Source of the DNA: JACCZR01 sp035296565
GTDB taxonomy: Bacteria; Actinomycetota; Thermoleophilia; Solirubrobacterales; Thermoleophilaceae
Reading direction: 5' to 3'
DNA: 60,112 nucleotides
Assembly (NCBI GenBank): GCA_035296565.1
Contig: DATHAQ010000018.1
Location: forward strand, 1 to 60,112
Shown: positions 46,445 through 55,074 of the stretch, piece after piece
Layout of the letters: each line of letters starts with the position of its first letter
Position numbering within the stretch: position 1 is the first letter of the stretch
Notes under the pieces: generated by a model
Seen by the model: only the letters and a program-made list of their open reading frames with translations
What the model was told of the DNA's origin: nothing
Database searches by the model: none
Position numbers and translations under genes: made by a program

Positions 46445-47203
46445 TTAGACGGGATTCGGGATGGAGAGAAATTCGTGTTCCACGCCGAAGCGATCGGCCA
46501 GGAGCTCGCCGAGCCGCCGCACGCCGAGCGTCTCCGTCGCGTAGTGGCCACCGGCCACGAAGTGCACGCCGGCCTCGCGCGAGTCGGCCATCGCCGGCTC
46601 GGACGGCTCGCCGGTGACGAAGGCGTCGAGCCCGAGCCCTATGGCCTCGCCGAAGGCGAAATCGCCGCCGCCGGAGACCACGCCGAGGGTGTGGACGGTC
46701 TCGGGCCCGGAGGCCCAGGCGAAGGGCTCCTGGCCGAACGCGGCGGCGCAGCGCTTGTGCAGTTGCCCGAAGGGCACGCCCTCGCGCGAACGCGCGGTGA
46801 AGCCGATCGGGCGGCCCTTGGCCTCGGCGAAGCGGCCCGTGGCCTCGAACCCGAGGGCCTCACAGATCAGCGCGTTGTTGCCGTGCTCGGGGTGGGCGTC
46901 GAGCGGCAGGTGGTAGGCCGCCAGCGACATGTCCGCGCTGAACAGCGCTTCGAGCCGCGCGCGCATGGCGGGCGTGACCGCCTGCGGCCGCGAGCCCCAG
47001 ATGATTCCGTGGTGGCAGAGCACCATCTGAGCGCCGGCCTGCGCCGCGCGAGCGAAGAGGTCGCGGTGCGCGGACACGCCGCTGGCGACCTTGCGCACCT
47101 CCTGGGCGCCGGGCACCTGCAGCCCGTTCGGCCCGTAGTCGTCGAACGCCGGCGAGTCGAGCAGATCGTCGAGATAGGCGATGAGCTCGTCGCGATCCGC
47201 CAC
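46445..47203 (-). CDS. Nif3-like dinuclear metal centre protein (DUF34)
   Basis: 252 residues. Metal ligands of the Nif3/YbgI family are visible: HH in LCHHGIIWGS, the AYHLPLDAHPEHGNN motif, and H-x3-E in GGHYATE near the C-terminus. ADRDELIAYLDDLLDS and DYGPNGLQVPG open the fold. GTG at 47203 is chosen because the conserved N-terminus begins there. Proposed roles include GTP cyclohydrolase-related or metal-handling activity, unsettled. Divergent from the sigma factor gene. Confidence 0.9.
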   Translation of the reverse strand: MADRDELIAYLDDLLDSPAFDDYGPNGLQVPGAQEVRKVASGVSAHRDLFARAAQAGAQMVLCHHGIIWGSRPQAVTPAMRARLEALFSADMSLAAYHLPLDAHPEHGNNALICEALGFEATGRFAEAKGRPIGFTARSREGVPFGQLHKRCAAAFGQEPFAWASGPETVHTLGVVSGGGDFAFGEAIGLGLDAFVTGEPSEPAMADSREAGVHFVAGGHYATETLGVRRLGELLADRFGVEHEFLSIPNPV

Positions 47204-47336
47204 CCGTTGTGCAGGGTACCCGCAGGGTGAGGAGAGACGGTGGTTTACATCCAGCCGACCGACGGTAAGGTGCAGGCACGCGGGGCTCACGCCACCGCGG
47301 CAGGTAGGGGTCACGAGCAGCAGGGGGCACGATTCA

Positions 47337-48197
47337 GTGAATGCAAGCGCCGCCCGATCGGCGACGGTCTCGGCAACCGACGACGAGCTCGTGGAGGCCG
47401 TGCGCGCGGGCGAGGTCAGCGCCTTCGAGGAGCTCTTCCGCCGCTACCGCCCCGGGGTCCACGGCTTCGTCCAGCGGCGGGTGCGCGATCAGGGGCGCGC
47501 CGAGGACCTCACCCAGGACGTGTTCCTGTCGGCCCTCCGCGGCCTGAGGCAGGCTGACTCTCCGGTCAGCTTCCGGCCCTGGATCTACGAGATCGCGCGC
47601 AACTCGACCATCGACCTCTTCCGGCGCAGATCGCGCGCCGACGAGGTGTCGGTCGACGCCGTGCAGCGGCTGCGGCCCAGCGACCATCTGCGGCTCGTCA
47701 GCGACCGTGGGCCCCACCGCGAGGTGGTCGCCAAGGAGCAGCTGGCCACGCTGCTCGGCGCGTTCGCCGAGCTGTCCGATCGCCACGAGCGGATCCTCGT
47801 CATGCGCGAGCTCGAGGGCCTCTCCTACTTCGAGATAGGTGAGCGGATGCGGCTGACCCGGCCCGGGGTCGAGAGCACCCTGTTTCGGGCCCGGCGGCGC
47901 CTGGAGACCCAGTTCGCGGAGCTCGAGGCCGGCCGTCGCTGCCAGGCTGTCCGCGTGGCGATGGGCCGGCTGGCCGAGGGGATGGACGTCCGCGGCGACC
48001 GCGACCACGTCAGGCGCCACGTGCGCCGCTGCGGCGCGTGCCGCACCAATGCGCGAGAGCTCGGCGTCACGACCCGGCCGCCCGCGGCGACTGCGGACCC
48101 CAGTCGCCTGCTGCACATGAGCAAGTTGCTCGACGCCCCGCCGCCGGCGCCGGAGGCCGGGCCGGTGCAGCAGCTCGCCGCACCGCCGCTTCCCTGA
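47337..48197 (+). CDS. ECF RNA polymerase sigma factor with C-terminal zinc-finger anti-sigma-like tail
   Basis: 286 residues from GTG, behind CAGGGGGC. Sigma region 2 (about 15-95: FEELFRRYRPGVHGFVQRR, RAEDLTQDVFLSAL, RPWIYEIARNSTIDLFRRR) and region 4 (about 135-190: LSDRHERILVMRELEGLSY, TRPGVESTLFRARRRLE). After region 4 the chain continues with Cys202 and H228-x3-C232-x2-C235, the arrangement of zinc anti-sigma (zf-HC2) domains. A Pro/Ala-rich tail follows. No separate anti-sigma gene is adjacent, so the tail may self-regulate. Confidence 0.9.
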   Translation: MNASAARSATVSATDDELVEAVRAGEVSAFEELFRRYRPGVHGFVQRRVRDQGRAEDLTQDVFLSALRGLRQADSPVSFRPWIYEIARNSTIDLFRRRSRADEVSVDAVQRLRPSDHLRLVSDRGPHREVVAKEQLATLLGAFAELSDRHERILVMRELEGLSYFEIGERMRLTRPGVESTLFRARRRLETQFAELEAGRRCQAVRVAMGRLAEGMDVRGDRDHVRRHVRRCGACRTNARELGVTTRPPAATADPSRLLHMSKLLDAPPPAPEAGPVQQLAAPPLP

Positions 48198-48233
48198 TCG
48201 ACGCGAACCGCGCCGGTAGTGTGCCGCGCGACG

Positions 48234-48497
48234 ATGGCCGAGCCTGGTGAGGACCTGCCTGCCCCCGACGAAGATCCCTTCCTCGAGTCGCTGATGGACA
48301 CGAGCCTCTACTCGATGGGTGCCTTCTTCTCCGACCAGCACCCCGACCTGGTGGACGAGGTGATCGCCCAGAGCGAGGACATCGAGGCGGCGGGCATCCG
48401 CGGCTACGCCGACGAGCACCAGATGACCGTGGAGGCCTGCTTCGAGACGATGCTGACCGGCCTCGCGGTGCGCTACTACAACGCCGTCGCGGGGTAG
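48234..48497 (+). CDS. Small acidic hypothetical protein
   Basis: 87 residues, starting with MAEPGEDLPAPDEDPFLESL and ending YYNAVAG. Predicted helical, strongly acidic, with one Cys (EACFETMLTGLAVRYY). No family recognised. It is 36 bases after the sigma factor gene in the same direction and could be in its operon. Between it and the next gene a GCAAC-AC-GTTGC palindrome (48531-48542) could be an operator. Confidence 0.6.
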   Translation: MAEPGEDLPAPDEDPFLESLMDTSLYSMGAFFSDQHPDLVDEVIAQSEDIEAAGIRGYADEHQMTVEACFETMLTGLAVRYYNAVAG

Positions 48498-48626
48498 CCG
48501 GAGGGGCCGCCGGCACGATCCTGATCGCGGGCAACACGTTGCGGGTCCTGCGCAAGCTCCGGGCTCGAGCCGGGCAGATTCGTCCCAAGGCTTGCGTTGC
48601 CCGGGCCGACAGGAGAGGGTCACGGC

Positions 48627-49406
48627 ATGCGCTACCGACCAATCGACCGCGACCCCGACGACGGACGCCTGGGCCGCCTCATCCCCGACGACTGGGGTCA
48701 CCTCGACAACTACCCGCTCTCCGCCCTCCCGTTCGAGCAGCGCCCGCGCAGGAGACCTGTCGTGATCGGCGTCAACTGGTACACCGAGCTGTTCAGCCCG
48801 GAGCTCGACGAAGCGAGCGGCGAGCACTGGGTCGCGCCGGGTGGGCCCGGCGCCCTGACCAGCGTCGAGGGCGGGCACTGCGTCTGCCTCGAGCCGGGCG
48901 GCGAGCCCGACAAGGAGGAGTGGTGGGACTTCTACGACCAGGGCCAGGAAGGCGCCTGCGTGGGCTTCGGCTGGTCGCGCTGCATGACGATCCTCAACCA
49001 GGGGAGCATCTACGCGCCGCGCTGGCTGTGGGACCGCGCGAAGGACGCCGATGAGTGGCCCGAGACGGTTCCCGGGGACAACAACGGGACGTCCGTGCGC
49101 GCCGCCGGCGACATTCTGCGCGAGTCGGGCCACGTGTCGTGGGACGACTCCTACAGCGACGACGATCACACCGAGCGCGACGGCTACACCGCCGACCTCG
49201 ACGAGGGAATCGCGCGGTTTCGCTGGGCCCGCTCAGTCGATGAGGTCCACCACGTGCTCGGAAACGACCGCGCCGACGAGCTGGGCGCGGTGCCGATCCT
49301 CAACTCCTGGGGGCGCAGCTATCCGCACCGGACCTGGATGCCGGACGAGGTGCTGGATCGCCTGATGGCCGAGGAAGGGGAGATCGCGATCCCCACCGAC
49401 CGTTAG
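48627..49406 (+). CDS. Papain-like (C1-type) cysteine peptidase with permuted motif order
   Basis: 259 residues; ATG preceded by AGGAGAGG. Motifs of the actinobacterial/phage C1-like family are all present but in an unusual order: RPVVIGVNWYTELFSP with the His block VEGGHCVCLEP (His84) comes first, then DQGQEGACVGFGW (Gln107, Cys111) with GTSVRAAGDILRESG, and last ILNSWGRSYP (Asn226). Papain order is Gln-Cys-His-Asn. No signal peptide is evident, so it is probably cytosolic or released another way. It converges on the Vps62-like gene with a TTAG overlap. Substrate unknown. Confidence 0.75.
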   Translation: MRYRPIDRDPDDGRLGRLIPDDWGHLDNYPLSALPFEQRPRRRPVVIGVNWYTELFSPELDEASGEHWVAPGGPGALTSVEGGHCVCLEPGGEPDKEEWWDFYDQGQEGACVGFGWSRCMTILNQGSIYAPRWLWDRAKDADEWPETVPGDNNGTSVRAAGDILRESGHVSWDDSYSDDDHTERDGYTADLDEGIARFRWARSVDEVHHVLGNDRADELGAVPILNSWGRSYPHRTWMPDEVLDRLMAEEGEIAIPTDR

Positions 49407-50632
49407 CTGCGGTCGCCTCGCAGGCGGGCTATGCCGTCGCGGAGCCACGAGTGGAGCCGCTGCCACAGCTTGGCCTTCGCGGCGGGCTCCTCGGGGTAGA
49501 CCAGCACCGACTCGGAGGGCCGGCCGTCGGCGTCGACGGTGCTGACGTAGATGTCGTAGCGCTTGGCCGTTGCCAGCTCGATGTCGGTGTGCAGGGAGCC
49601 GCGGACGGCCGGCTCCAGCGCGAAGGTGTAGGTCCGGGGTGGCAGCTTGTCGTCCACCGAGTTGACGGTCACCACGAGGCGCTCCGGCCGCCCTCCGGCC
49701 CGCCCCGAGAAGTCGAACGCGAGCCATAGCCGTTCGCTCCGGCGCTCGATCGAGACCTCGGGCCGGGGCAGTGCCTCGGGCCGCTTGGCCACCACCGCGT
49801 CCTCGACCAGCTTCTTGGGGTCGTCCCACTGCTTGTGGGGCAGCGGCCCCCGCGGGCTCGGCTGGTGAAGGCCGGGGATTCGCGGCTGGGTGTCGCCCCA
49901 CCGCCCGCGCCACCTAAGCCAGCCGGGCAGCGGTTCGCCGATGATCTCCAGCCGCAGCTTCGGCGCCTTGCGCTTGCCATCGGCGAGGTCGTACCAGGCC
50001 TCGGTCTCGTGATAGCCGGCGTGGAAGTACGAGGCGTGTGACCCGCGGCCCACGTAGACCAGCGGCGTGTCGGGGTTCTCGGCGTCCCTCTCGACCTCAG
50101 CCCAGCTCGCCTGACCCGCGTGCTTGTGCTGGGCGTACACGGCGAGGTCGGGGTGGTCGCCCTCGGGGCCGATGCGCAGCTGGACCATCTCCCAGTCGCC
50201 CTCGTGAAGCCCGGCGCCGCCGGCCAGGTTGTAGTCGTTGTAGAAGTAGTAGAGCCAGTACTGGAGCCACAGCCGTCCGTCGGAGTCCTCCTTCGCACGG
50301 CCGTACATCACGTTCGCGTAGCCCGGTCGCGACCGCAGCTCGGCGTAGCGGCGCCGGTAGTCGCGCAGCGGCGAGCTGATCAGGTCCTCGTCGTCGGCCT
50401 CGGTGCCGTCGGCGTACCTCGGGTGTCCGAGGAAGTCGAGCGTCAGCTTCTGCTCGCCGGCCTTCGCGTCGGTTGCGGCGATCAGCGCGCCCTCCTCGCC
50501 TTCGACGTAGCGGCGGCGCAGCACGTTGCCCGGATTGTCGGTCCACTCGGCCGCCGAGTCGGCGAAGAAGGCCTCCTGTGAGTCGTAGCGCAACTGGGGC
50601 TGAAAGCGGCGCAGAAGCTCGGCGTGGTCCAC
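49403..50632 (-). CDS. Vps62-related protein
   Basis: 409 residues from GTG. Residues about 110-235 hold the Vps62 family features: QYWLYYFYNDYN, HEGDWEMVQLRI, YAQHKHAGQASW, PLVYVGRGSHASYF. The C-terminal part (EVSIERRSERLWLAFDFSG onward) looks like a beta-sandwich. Vps62 proteins are eukaryotic-like and their bacterial roles are not known; the conserved His and Asp could bind metal. The start is set downstream of codons that would run into the divergent membrane gene. Nearest neighbours are the papain-like and EEP genes. Confidence 0.75.
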   Translation of the reverse strand: MDHAELLRRFQPQLRYDSQEAFFADSAAEWTDNPGNVLRRRYVEGEEGALIAATDAKAGEQKLTLDFLGHPRYADGTEADDEDLISSPLRDYRRRYAELRSRPGYANVMYGRAKEDSDGRLWLQYWLYYFYNDYNLAGGAGLHEGDWEMVQLRIGPEGDHPDLAVYAQHKHAGQASWAEVERDAENPDTPLVYVGRGSHASYFHAGYHETEAWYDLADGKRKAPKLRLEIIGEPLPGWLRWRGRWGDTQPRIPGLHQPSPRGPLPHKQWDDPKKLVEDAVVAKRPEALPRPEVSIERRSERLWLAFDFSGRAGGRPERLVVTVNSVDDKLPPRTYTFALEPAVRGSLHTDIELATAKRYDIYVSTVDADGRPSESVLVYPEEPAAKAKLWQRLHSWLRDGIARLRGDRS

Positions 50633-50684
50633 TCTGCCGACGTTAACCGGCAGGACTCGGCTGCGGTTCGCCGAACGCCGCAGG

Positions 50685-51095
50685 ATGAACAAATTCCTGG
50701 TGGGGTCGGTGCTCGGGGCCTTCACCGTCGTTGTGATCACGATGGGGGTGCTCATCGCGATCGACACCGAACACGCGCAGCTCTACCTGGGCGTGATCGG
50801 GCTGCTGGCAGTGCTCAGCACCGTGCTCGCATTCGGCGTGCTGCTGCACATCACAAAGCCGGGAGAGGACGACCGCGACCGGCGCGAGACCTACGCGCGG
50901 GTGATGATCGCCCTGGTGACCGCCACGGCCGGCACCGTGGGTGGGGTCGGCGGCGGGGCCGTGGTCAGCTCGACCCAGACCGATGCGGCAAAGCAGGATG
51001 CGGCTGCCGCGAACGCCAAGGCCACCGACGCCCAGCAGCAGGTCGATCAGGTGGAGAAGGCCCAACCGCAGGACGAGCGCCCGGCCGGGAAGTAG
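50685..51095 (+). CDS. Small membrane protein with C-terminal coiled coil
   Basis: 136 residues. Helices FLVGSVLGAFTVVVITMGVL, YLGVIGLLAVLSTVLAFGVL and a more polar VMIALVTATAGTVGGVGGGA, then an Ala/Gln-rich coiled coil (DAAAANAKATDAQQQVDQVE). No family recognised. It starts 53 bases from the divergent Vps62-like gene and lies nine bases ahead of the EEP gene, so it may be co-transcribed with it. Confidence 0.7.
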   Translation: MNKFLVGSVLGAFTVVVITMGVLIAIDTEHAQLYLGVIGLLAVLSTVLAFGVLLHITKPGEDDRDRRETYARVMIALVTATAGTVGGVGGGAVVSSTQTDAAKQDAAAANAKATDAQQQVDQVEKAQPQDERPAGK

Positions 51096-51104
51096 CGTGG
51101 GCTC

Positions 51105-52046
51105 GTGCCCGAGTTCGCCAAGCCGGAGGACTTCTCGTTCGACGTCGACACCCGGCGGGAGCTGCGTGCCCTGCGCGAGCACCGAGAGGTTCGCGGCGTG
51201 CCCGTCAAGCAGGACGATCGGCTGCTGCTTGCGACCTGGAACGTCGCCAACTTCGAGGTCCAGGAACGCGAGGAGGCCCACCTCGACCTGATCGCCGAGA
51301 TCGTGGGCTGGTTCGACCTCGTCGCCCTCCAGGAGATCAGGGACGACGTGACCGGCCTTCGCGCGCTGAAGGCCCGCCTTCCAAGGCCGTGGCAGATCCT
51401 CTTCAGCGAGGCTGCGGGCAACGACGAGCGTCAAGCCTTCGTCTACGACTCGCGCAAGGTGGCCGTGGGGGAGAAGGTGGGCAAGCTGACCGTTCCGCCG
51501 CCCAGCCTGAAGCACGCCGGCGGCGAGGGCTTTCGCGGCTTCGACCGCAACCCCTACCTGGCGGGCTTCCACGCTGGGGACCTCACCTTCCTGCTGGCCA
51601 ACGTCCACTCGATCTGGGGCGGGACGGGGGCCGAGGACCTGCGGCGGCGCACGGCCGAGACCAGGGCCGTGGCGTGGTGGTGCGACAAGCGGGCCCGGGA
51701 CCCGAACGCCTACTCGACCGACATCTTCGCGCTCGGGGACTTCAACCTCCCGAAGGCGGCGGCCGGCGACCCCGTTTTCGACGAGCTGACCCGGCGCGGC
51801 CTGCGACTGCCCGAGCACCAGACGGTCATCGGGACGACGATCGCCCGGGAGGAGAAGCACTACGACCAGGTCGCCTATCTCCCCCGCCACAGCCAGGCCG
51901 ATCTCACCGGAGAAGGCGGAGTGTTCGACTACGACGCGGTGCTCTTCCGCGACCTGTGGGAGGACCGGGGCGACGTCGACTACGACCGCTACGCCAAGTG
52001 GGCCATCTCCGACCACCGACCGCTCTGGGTGGAGCTGAGGACCTGA
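51105..52046 (+). CDS. Endonuclease/exonuclease/phosphatase (EEP) family protein
   Basis: 313 residues from GTG. EEP catalytic blocks in order: LATWNVANFE, VALQEIRDD (metal-binding Glu), ANVHSIWGG, FALGDFNLPK and the terminal AISDHRPLWVEL (catalytic Asp-His). It hydrolyses phosphodiester or phosphomonoester bonds; the substrate could be nucleic acid or a lipid/inositol phosphate. No signal peptide. A diverged fragment of this gene recurs at 59813-59939. Confidence 0.88.
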   Translation: MPEFAKPEDFSFDVDTRRELRALREHREVRGVPVKQDDRLLLATWNVANFEVQEREEAHLDLIAEIVGWFDLVALQEIRDDVTGLRALKARLPRPWQILFSEAAGNDERQAFVYDSRKVAVGEKVGKLTVPPPSLKHAGGEGFRGFDRNPYLAGFHAGDLTFLLANVHSIWGGTGAEDLRRRTAETRAVAWWCDKRARDPNAYSTDIFALGDFNLPKAAAGDPVFDELTRRGLRLPEHQTVIGTTIAREEKHYDQVAYLPRHSQADLTGEGGVFDYDAVLFRDLWEDRGDVDYDRYAKWAISDHRPLWVELRT

Positions 52047-52136
52047 TCAGCTGGTCCGTTCGACTACGGCGACAACGCCGGTTGCGGTGAATCCCAATCA
52101 CTCTTAGCGTCGGAAGCGTCCGACAACGGAGGTCCG

Positions 52137-52331
52137 ATGTACTTCGACATCTACAAGAAGCCCAGAGCACGACAGCCGTACTACTTCGTGGCCAAAGGCG
52201 ACAACAACGAGCCGGTTTTCGAGTCGGAGATGTACGCCGCCAAGCAGAGCGCCATGAACGCGATCGACATGATCAGGCGCGAGGCCGGTGAGGCCGACGT
52301 GTTCGATGAGACCGGCGAGGGCCGCGGCTAG
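52137..52331 (+). CDS. DUF1508 (YegP-like) protein
   Basis: 64 residues with GGAGGTCCG before the ATG. A single DUF1508 unit: MYFDIYKKPRARQPYYFVAK, then the FESEMYAAKQSAMNAIDMI helix, a beta-beta-alpha repeat usually present twice in YegP. Function unknown. Confidence 0.85.
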   Translation: MYFDIYKKPRARQPYYFVAKGDNNEPVFESEMYAAKQSAMNAIDMIRREAGEADVFDETGEGRG

Positions 52332-52692
52332 GCACGACAAGTGGCACTGTCGGGGCTGGCGGTCCGGCTCGGGCCGGCGCGGCTCGTGCGCCCCCATTGG
52401 TCGAGCCGGCACTGCGGACGGCCTCTGGCGGTGGTCGGCGGTGCTCGCTAGGCTGGTGGCGTCTTGGTGGCCGCTGGCGGGGAGGTGGCTCGACGCCGAG
52501 ACGGTGCCCGTCCAGATCTGGCCCGAATAGGCAGGCTCCGAAACAAGTTCAAGGATCGGGTGTTTCAGCGGCTGCGGTAAAGGATTCGCAGGGCCCCGCC
52601 CGCGTCCCTACCTAGCCGGGCTCTTAGGGCGGGCTTCTCGTTTGTTTCCCCCCCTTCCACCAATCCAAGACCATCACCATATGACTTCCTGT
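52332..52692. other. 361-base intergenic region at the edge of the accessory segment
   Basis: No convincing gene. Base composition shifts here: the first 200 bases are GC-rich like the core, while from about 52540 the sequence becomes noticeably less GC-rich and stays so through the glycoside-hydrolase gene. It contains an inverted repeat (52598-52634). No tRNA or integrase was seen at the boundary. Confidence 0.5.
52598..52634 (+). terminator. Inverted repeat, possible terminator
   Basis: GCCCG plus CCCTA (52598-52610) pairs with TAGGG plus CGGGC (52625-52634) with a three-base bulge; TTCTCGTTTGTTT follows. It could end the EEP-DUF1508 transcript, though it lies 270 bases from the DUF1508 stop. 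Confidence 0.4.
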
Positions 52693-52709
52693 ATGCGCCT
52701 GTTTGCCCT

Positions 52710-53597
52710 TTGACCCTTGGCTTATGCCTTGCTTTCGCGCCGTCTGCCCAGGCCGCCACTTTCGGTATCTCGGACGACGACACCAACATGTTCTCCAGTC
52801 ATCATTTCCGGGCCCTCGGCATCAAGCAGGCCCGTCTTACGGTCCCTTGGAATGTGGCCTTGTCCACGAAGGGTCAGCCAGCTTGGGGTACAAATCTTCG
52901 TGAAGCACGGCACTGGCTCAACACTGCCCGGGCGAGTGGAGTGCAGCCCTTGGTTTCCTTCAACGTGGCGATCGGCGGCAGAAATAACCGACGTGCGCCG
53001 AGCCTTGCCACTTACCGAAGGGCTTTCAGGACTTTCCGCAAGCGCTTTCCGTGGGTTCGTCAGTACATCCCTTGGAACGAGGTCAACCACGGGACCCAGC
53101 CCACTGCCAAGAAGCCGAAGCTTGCTGCTCAGTACTACAACATTGCCCCTGACAACTGCCGGAGATGCACCGTCGTAGCCGCTGCGCTACTTGACGAGAA
53201 GAGCGCTGTACCTTTTATCAAGCAGTTCAAACGTTATGCGAAGCGTCCCCGCTTGTGGGTGCTCCACAACTATCTGGCGGTTAACCGTACTACGACCGTC
53301 ACCATGCGAAGGATTCTGAAAACTGCTCGGGGCCGGTTCTGGATAACGGAATCGGGCGGTATCGTGATGCGTAAGTCCCCGTTCGAGAAGTCGAACTTCA
53401 GCTTCAGCCCGGCCCGAGCCGCCCGGGCGGAGAAGAACTACTTCCGCCTGGTGGCGAGGTATCGGCGGCAGATCAAGCGCTTTTACCACTACCAGTGGCA
53501 GAACACGGGTAATCCCGTATGGGACTCTGCTCTGATTGGGGCCGACGGGAAACCTCGTCCTGCGTACTGGATAGTGAAGCACCGAGTCCACCGCTAG
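52710..53597 (+). CDS. Secreted glycoside-hydrolase-like TIM-barrel protein
   Basis: 295 residues from TTG. Clan-A-like hydrolase features: acid/base Glu124 in IPWNEVNH and a nucleophile candidate Glu214 in WITESGGI, with regular strand-helix repeats. The N-terminus LGLCLAFAPSAQA is the end of a signal peptide but lacks its basic part; ATG at 52693 encodes a suitable basic start (MRLFAL) one frame off, so a base may be missing near 52708. Lower GC and different codon use than the core genes suggest acquisition. Substrate unknown. Confidence 0.7.
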   Translation: MTLGLCLAFAPSAQAATFGISDDDTNMFSSHHFRALGIKQARLTVPWNVALSTKGQPAWGTNLREARHWLNTARASGVQPLVSFNVAIGGRNNRRAPSLATYRRAFRTFRKRFPWVRQYIPWNEVNHGTQPTAKKPKLAAQYYNIAPDNCRRCTVVAAALLDEKSAVPFIKQFKRYAKRPRLWVLHNYLAVNRTTTVTMRRILKTARGRFWITESGGIVMRKSPFEKSNFSFSPARAARAEKNYFRLVARYRRQIKRFYHYQWQNTGNPVWDSALIGADGKPRPAYWIVKHRVHR

Positions 53598-53760
53598 CAC
53601 TCTGCAGCGCAGGACTTCTGCTGGCGATCTCCCTGACCGTGCTGTCGCCGGCGTTGAGGACCCAGACAAACCCACGGGCCAACTCGAACACCGCACAGCA
53701 GGCTTGTTAAGCCGCTGACCAGCAGTGGCGGGCGGTCCCTCTCAGGGGTACGTTGGCGAG

Positions 53761-55051
53761 ATGCGACGCCGCCGCTCCAGGTCCTGGCTCAGCAAAGCGG
53801 GGACCGTGTTGGTCGTTGGAGCCACCCTGGGTCTGGGCGCACCCTCGACCGGGGCTCAGGCAGGGGTCGGAGGGATAACCGACATCTCCGACCGCCAGGA
53901 ATCCGCTCCTGCAACTACGCACTGAAGGCCCCGGGCTCCCAGCGCCGCAAGTACGCGGATGCATGTCAGACCGCGGTCTCCGCCGAACGCCAGACGAGCG
54001 GCCTGACCGCGACGTCGACTGCGCCCCTCACGTACGAGAACCCCGTGTTCGGCTCCTTCGTTGCCGACCCCGGCGCGCTACGCAACAGCTCCACCGACTA
54101 CTACGCCTATGCCACGAGCGGCGGCTTTTCGATCCTGAAGTCGGCCGACATGATGCACTGGGAGCGGGTCGGTCAGGCCTTCACCGAGCGCCCGCCGTGG
54201 GTCGTCCAGTCGGGGGACTGGCACCCCTGGGCTCCCAGCGTCCTTCGATCGGCCAAGTCGTGTCCCGGCACGACGTCCCCGGGGTGCTACTTCATGTACT
54301 ACGTCGGCCTCAGCGCCCGGCACACGCCGCCCACCGACTGCGTCGGGGTGGCGTGGTCGCTCACTCCGTCGGGGCCATTCACCGATCTGGGGCCCATTCA
54401 GGCCAAGGACGGCAAGAAGGATCTCGCCGGACGCCCGCTCGGCTGCGGCGATGCGGGGGGGCTACGGCAACATCGACCCCGCGCCGTTCGTAAACAGCGA
54501 CGGCTCGGTCTACCTCTGACGTGTCGACGAGTCGCCGCTGCCTCCAGCCGACCACCAGCTCGTGCCCCTACGAGCCGGTCATCTCGGTGCTTCCCATGGA
54601 CAAGACGCCCACTCGGGCTCGAGCGGCCCGCAAGCCGCTGTTCGGCGCCACCCCCAGCAGCTGGGAGCAACAGCCCGGGTATGCGGCCCAAGTCGAGAAC
54701 CCCTGGATGGAGAAGCGTGGCTCGACCTACTACCTCTTCTACTCCGGCGGTTACTACGGCGCCCGCTACGGCATGGGCTACGCGACGGCGACGTCCCCGA
54801 CCGGCGGCACGGCCTACTCGGCCTTCGCCAAGTCACCGCTCAATCCGGTCCTGAGGGAGACGAGTGCGGTGCTCAGTCCCGGTGGCGGCTCGGTGACCAC
54901 CGGCCCCAGCGGCGGCAGCTGGCTCGTCTACCACGGTCGAGCAGGGGACTACTCCCAGTCGCGAACCCTGCGCATCGACCCGCTCTTCTGGTCAGGGACC
55001 TCGGTAATGACACCGGGGCCGACGACCGGGCCGCAGAGTCCCGCGCCCTAG
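53761..55051 (+). pseudogene. GH43-family glycoside hydrolase, three frameshifts
   Basis: The signal peptide (AGTVLVVGATLGLGAPSTGA) is in one frame. The beta-propeller start with the catalytic base in FVADPGALRNS and DWHPWAPSV is in the next frame. YGNIDPAPFVNSDGSVYL is in a third, and ENPWMEKRGSTYYLFYSGGY to the C-terminus is in the last. The shifts lie near 53890-53925, in a run of seven G (54455-54461), and near 54515-54520. Joined, they give a near-complete GH43-like secreted enzyme (arabinan/xylan type). Either a decaying gene or a region of poor base accuracy. The 160 bases before it hold only a Leu-rich fragment with no clear identity. Confidence 0.75.
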
Positions 55052-55074
55052 CGCAGGCTCGCCCGTCCAGAGCC

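Noticed and set aside
52288..52530. Frame reading through the DUF1508 3' end into the gap (ends in ...VPVQIWPE)
   Set aside because: Begins inside another gene, Trp/Arg-rich, no ribosome site or family.
53519..53710. Leu-rich frame after the first GH gene
   Set aside because: Starts inside the GH gene in another frame; only a short hydrophobic stretch, insufficient to call a gene.
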